DNA of 36,065 bases from Treponema sp. (GTDB lineage Bacteria; Spirochaetota; Spirochaetia; Treponematales; Breznakiellaceae), in NCBI GenBank assembly GCA_031278815.1, contig JAITJS010000121.1, positions 1 to 36,065 of the forward strand. Reading direction: 5' to 3'. Both the position numbers and the translations under genes were made by a program. Below, piece by piece: positions 35,252-36,065 of the stretch. Numbering within the stretch: the stretch's first letter is position 1; each line of letters opens with the position of its first letter. Below the pieces are notes generated by a model. The model was not told where the DNA came from and ran no database searches. It worked only from the letters and a program-made list of their open reading frames with translations.

Positions 35252-35360
35252 TGCCCTTGGTAGGGGTGCTTGTAATAGCTCCGTCAGGGGATAGCCCTAT
35301 ACGACCCCTTCATACCCAGGGTTGTGGAGGAAACGAAATTTCCAGAGGAGGCCCACAACG

Positions 35361-35395
35361 CCCCGGTTCATTCCGGTTGAACCGGGGTTGATTTT
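35361..35395 (+). terminator. Hairpin with T-run overlapping the DUF454 gene end
   Basis: CCCCGGTTCA (35361-35370) pairs perfectly with TGAACCGGGG (35378-35387) over a 7-nt loop. On the plus strand it is followed by TTGATTTTT, an intrinsic-terminator layout. It covers the last codons and stop of the minus-strand DUF454 gene. It may block plus-strand transcription into that gene, or act as a stem at the end of its own message. Confidence 0.5.
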
Positions 35396-35763
35396 TCCCC
35401 GGGCCCCGCGGTTTTTATCCGCAAAAAAACAAGCCCCTTAATCACCAAAAGAAGGACGAGGAATATCCGCAGATGCGGGGAAGGGGAGAGGACAATGACG
35501 GGTATGATAAGGGCGCAGGCAAAGAGGTAAATGGAAATCTTCTCTTTTGCCGTCAGGCCCGCGCCCCGGATCCGTTCTATCCGGGGGCCGAAAAAGTGGC
35601 TGCCCATGATCCACCGATAGAGCCGGGCGGAGCCTTTCATAAAACAAAAAGACGCGGCCAGCAGGAAAGGCGTCGCGGGCAGCACCGGAAGAACAATGCC
35701 GGCGACGCCCAGGGTAACAAGGGCAAAGCCTGCCATGATGAGTAACAGTTTTGAAATAGTCAT
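35368..35763 (-). CDS. DUF454 (YbaN-like) small membrane protein
   Basis: A 131-residue protein with about four membrane helices. The DUF454 signature is present: LGVAGIVLPVLPATPFLLAA (about 18-37), then FCFMKGSARLYRWIMGSHFFGP and an arginine-rich loop (RIERIRGAGLTAKEK). The function of the family is unknown. TTGGAGGAGG lies before ATG 35763. Its stop codon falls inside a strong hairpin. Confidence 0.88.
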   Translation of the reverse strand: MTISKLLLIMAGFALVTLGVAGIVLPVLPATPFLLAASFCFMKGSARLYRWIMGSHFFGPRIERIRGAGLTAKEKISIYLFACALIIPVIVLSPSPHLRIFLVLLLVIKGLVFLRIKTAGPGEKSTPVQPE

Positions 35764-35781
35764 AGCGCCTCCTCCAATTCA

Positions 35782-35801
35782 GGCGGCCCCCAGGGGCCGC
35801 C
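35782..35801. other. GC-rich hairpin upstream of the DUF454 gene
   Basis: GGCGGCCC and GGGCCGCC form a perfect 8-bp stem around a 4-nt loop. It lies 18 bp before the DUF454 start. On the plus strand it is followed by GTTTTC, on the minus strand by TGAATTGGAGG. It could be a second terminator or a translation-affecting stem. Confidence 0.4.
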
Positions 35802-35824
35802 GTTTTCAGAATCTCACTTAAAAT

Positions 35825-35855
35825 ACTGCCCGTCATTCAGAGAATGGCGGGCAGT
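35825..35855 (-). terminator. Terminator of the HmuY-like gene
   Basis: On the minus strand ACTGCCCG-C-CATT, a short loop, and AATG-A-CGGGCAGT form a 12-bp stem with one mismatch, followed by ATTTTAA. It starts about 37 bp after the stop codon of the HmuY-like gene. Confidence 0.65.
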
Positions 35856-35892
35856 AATGGGCTCAATGCGGATTACCGGCTAAAATTCCGCA

Positions 35893-36065
35893 TTATTCCT
35901 GGTAATCATACGAAAAATCCATGACGAAACTTTTCCCGTCCTTGGCAAAAGTTTCGGGCTGGAATTTCGCGAAACCGCCTTCTACAGTTTTTATGATGTA
36001 GGTATTATTCGGTACCGAATAAGTAGGAGGCATACCTGCCGTGCTGTACCAATCATAACCGATGG
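35893..36065 (-). CDS. HmuY-like protein, C-terminal fragment (cut by window edge)
   Basis: The last 57 residues of a gene that enters from the right edge. It reads IGYDWYSTAGMPPTYSVPNN, then TYIIKTVEGGFAKFQPETFA, ending FSYDYQE. The pattern GYDWY..., NNTYIIKT..GG.AKFQ and a final beta strand F-x-Y-x-Y matches the C-terminal end of HmuY-family haem-binding or related surface lipoproteins. The signal peptide, ligand residues and start lie outside the window, so haem binding cannot be assessed. A terminator follows. Confidence 0.6.
   Translation of the reverse strand, partial: IGYDWYSTAGMPPTYSVPNNTYIIKTVEGGFAKFQPETFAKDGKSFVMDFSYDYQE

Overview
This is about 36 kb of bacterial chromosome. It is moderately GC-rich and gene-dense, with most genes on the minus strand. 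The protein styles best fit a spirochaete of the Treponema group, such as the termite-gut or free-living relatives. These include a divergent WecG/TagA protein, PHP-UvrD, AGCS/Ald, and Nik/Opp-type binding proteins. That placement is recognition of sequence style and rests on no marker gene, because the window has no rRNA or tRNA.

Left edge (1-2.9 kb). A cobalamin riboswitch on the minus strand, with its own sigma70-type promoter, reads out of the window to the left, so its target gene is not visible. Next to it is a palindromic operator and a 31-codon stump of a HigA-type antitoxin. A minus-strand pair follows: an S41 C-terminal processing protease and an atypical WecG/TagA/CpsF glycosyltransferase.

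Transport operon (3.0-9.8 kb, minus). Two tandem family-5 solute-binding proteins, two permeases and two ATPases form an Opp/Nik-type importer. The binding-protein gene was duplicated in tandem. A roughly 55-bp scrap of the permease 5' end left between the copies marks the junction.

Accessory scar (9.9-13.1 kb). A dispersed repeat of about 90 bp (three copies in the window), a wrecked NRPS adenylation/carrier fragment and a decayed IS3-type OrfA lie here, followed by a chemoreceptor gene.

Repair and efflux (13.1-18.6 kb, minus). A 1105-residue fusion of an endonuclease Q-like PHP nuclease with a UvrD/PcrA helicase overlaps an upstream SGNH hydrolase gene. An MFS exporter follows.

Phosphate (18.8-23.2 kb, minus). 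A complete pstSCAB-phoU operon has a strong hairpin at its end and a candidate PhoB/PhoP box of 11-bp-phased repeats at its head.

Alanine (23.3-26.6 kb). A sodium:alanine symporter gene and an alanine dehydrogenase gene converge on a decayed IS5-family transposase. Together they could import alanine and deaminate it to pyruvate.

Right part (26.6-36 kb). This holds a VanZ-like protein, UppP, a soluble hybrid histidine kinase, a DciA-like helicase-loader protein, a PflA-like radical SAM protein, thioredoxin and a U32 (RlhA-type) protein. It also holds a CopZ-like metallochaperone, a 116-bp MITE with perfect ends and target duplication, a DUF454 membrane protein, and the C-terminus of an HmuY-like protein cut by the window edge.
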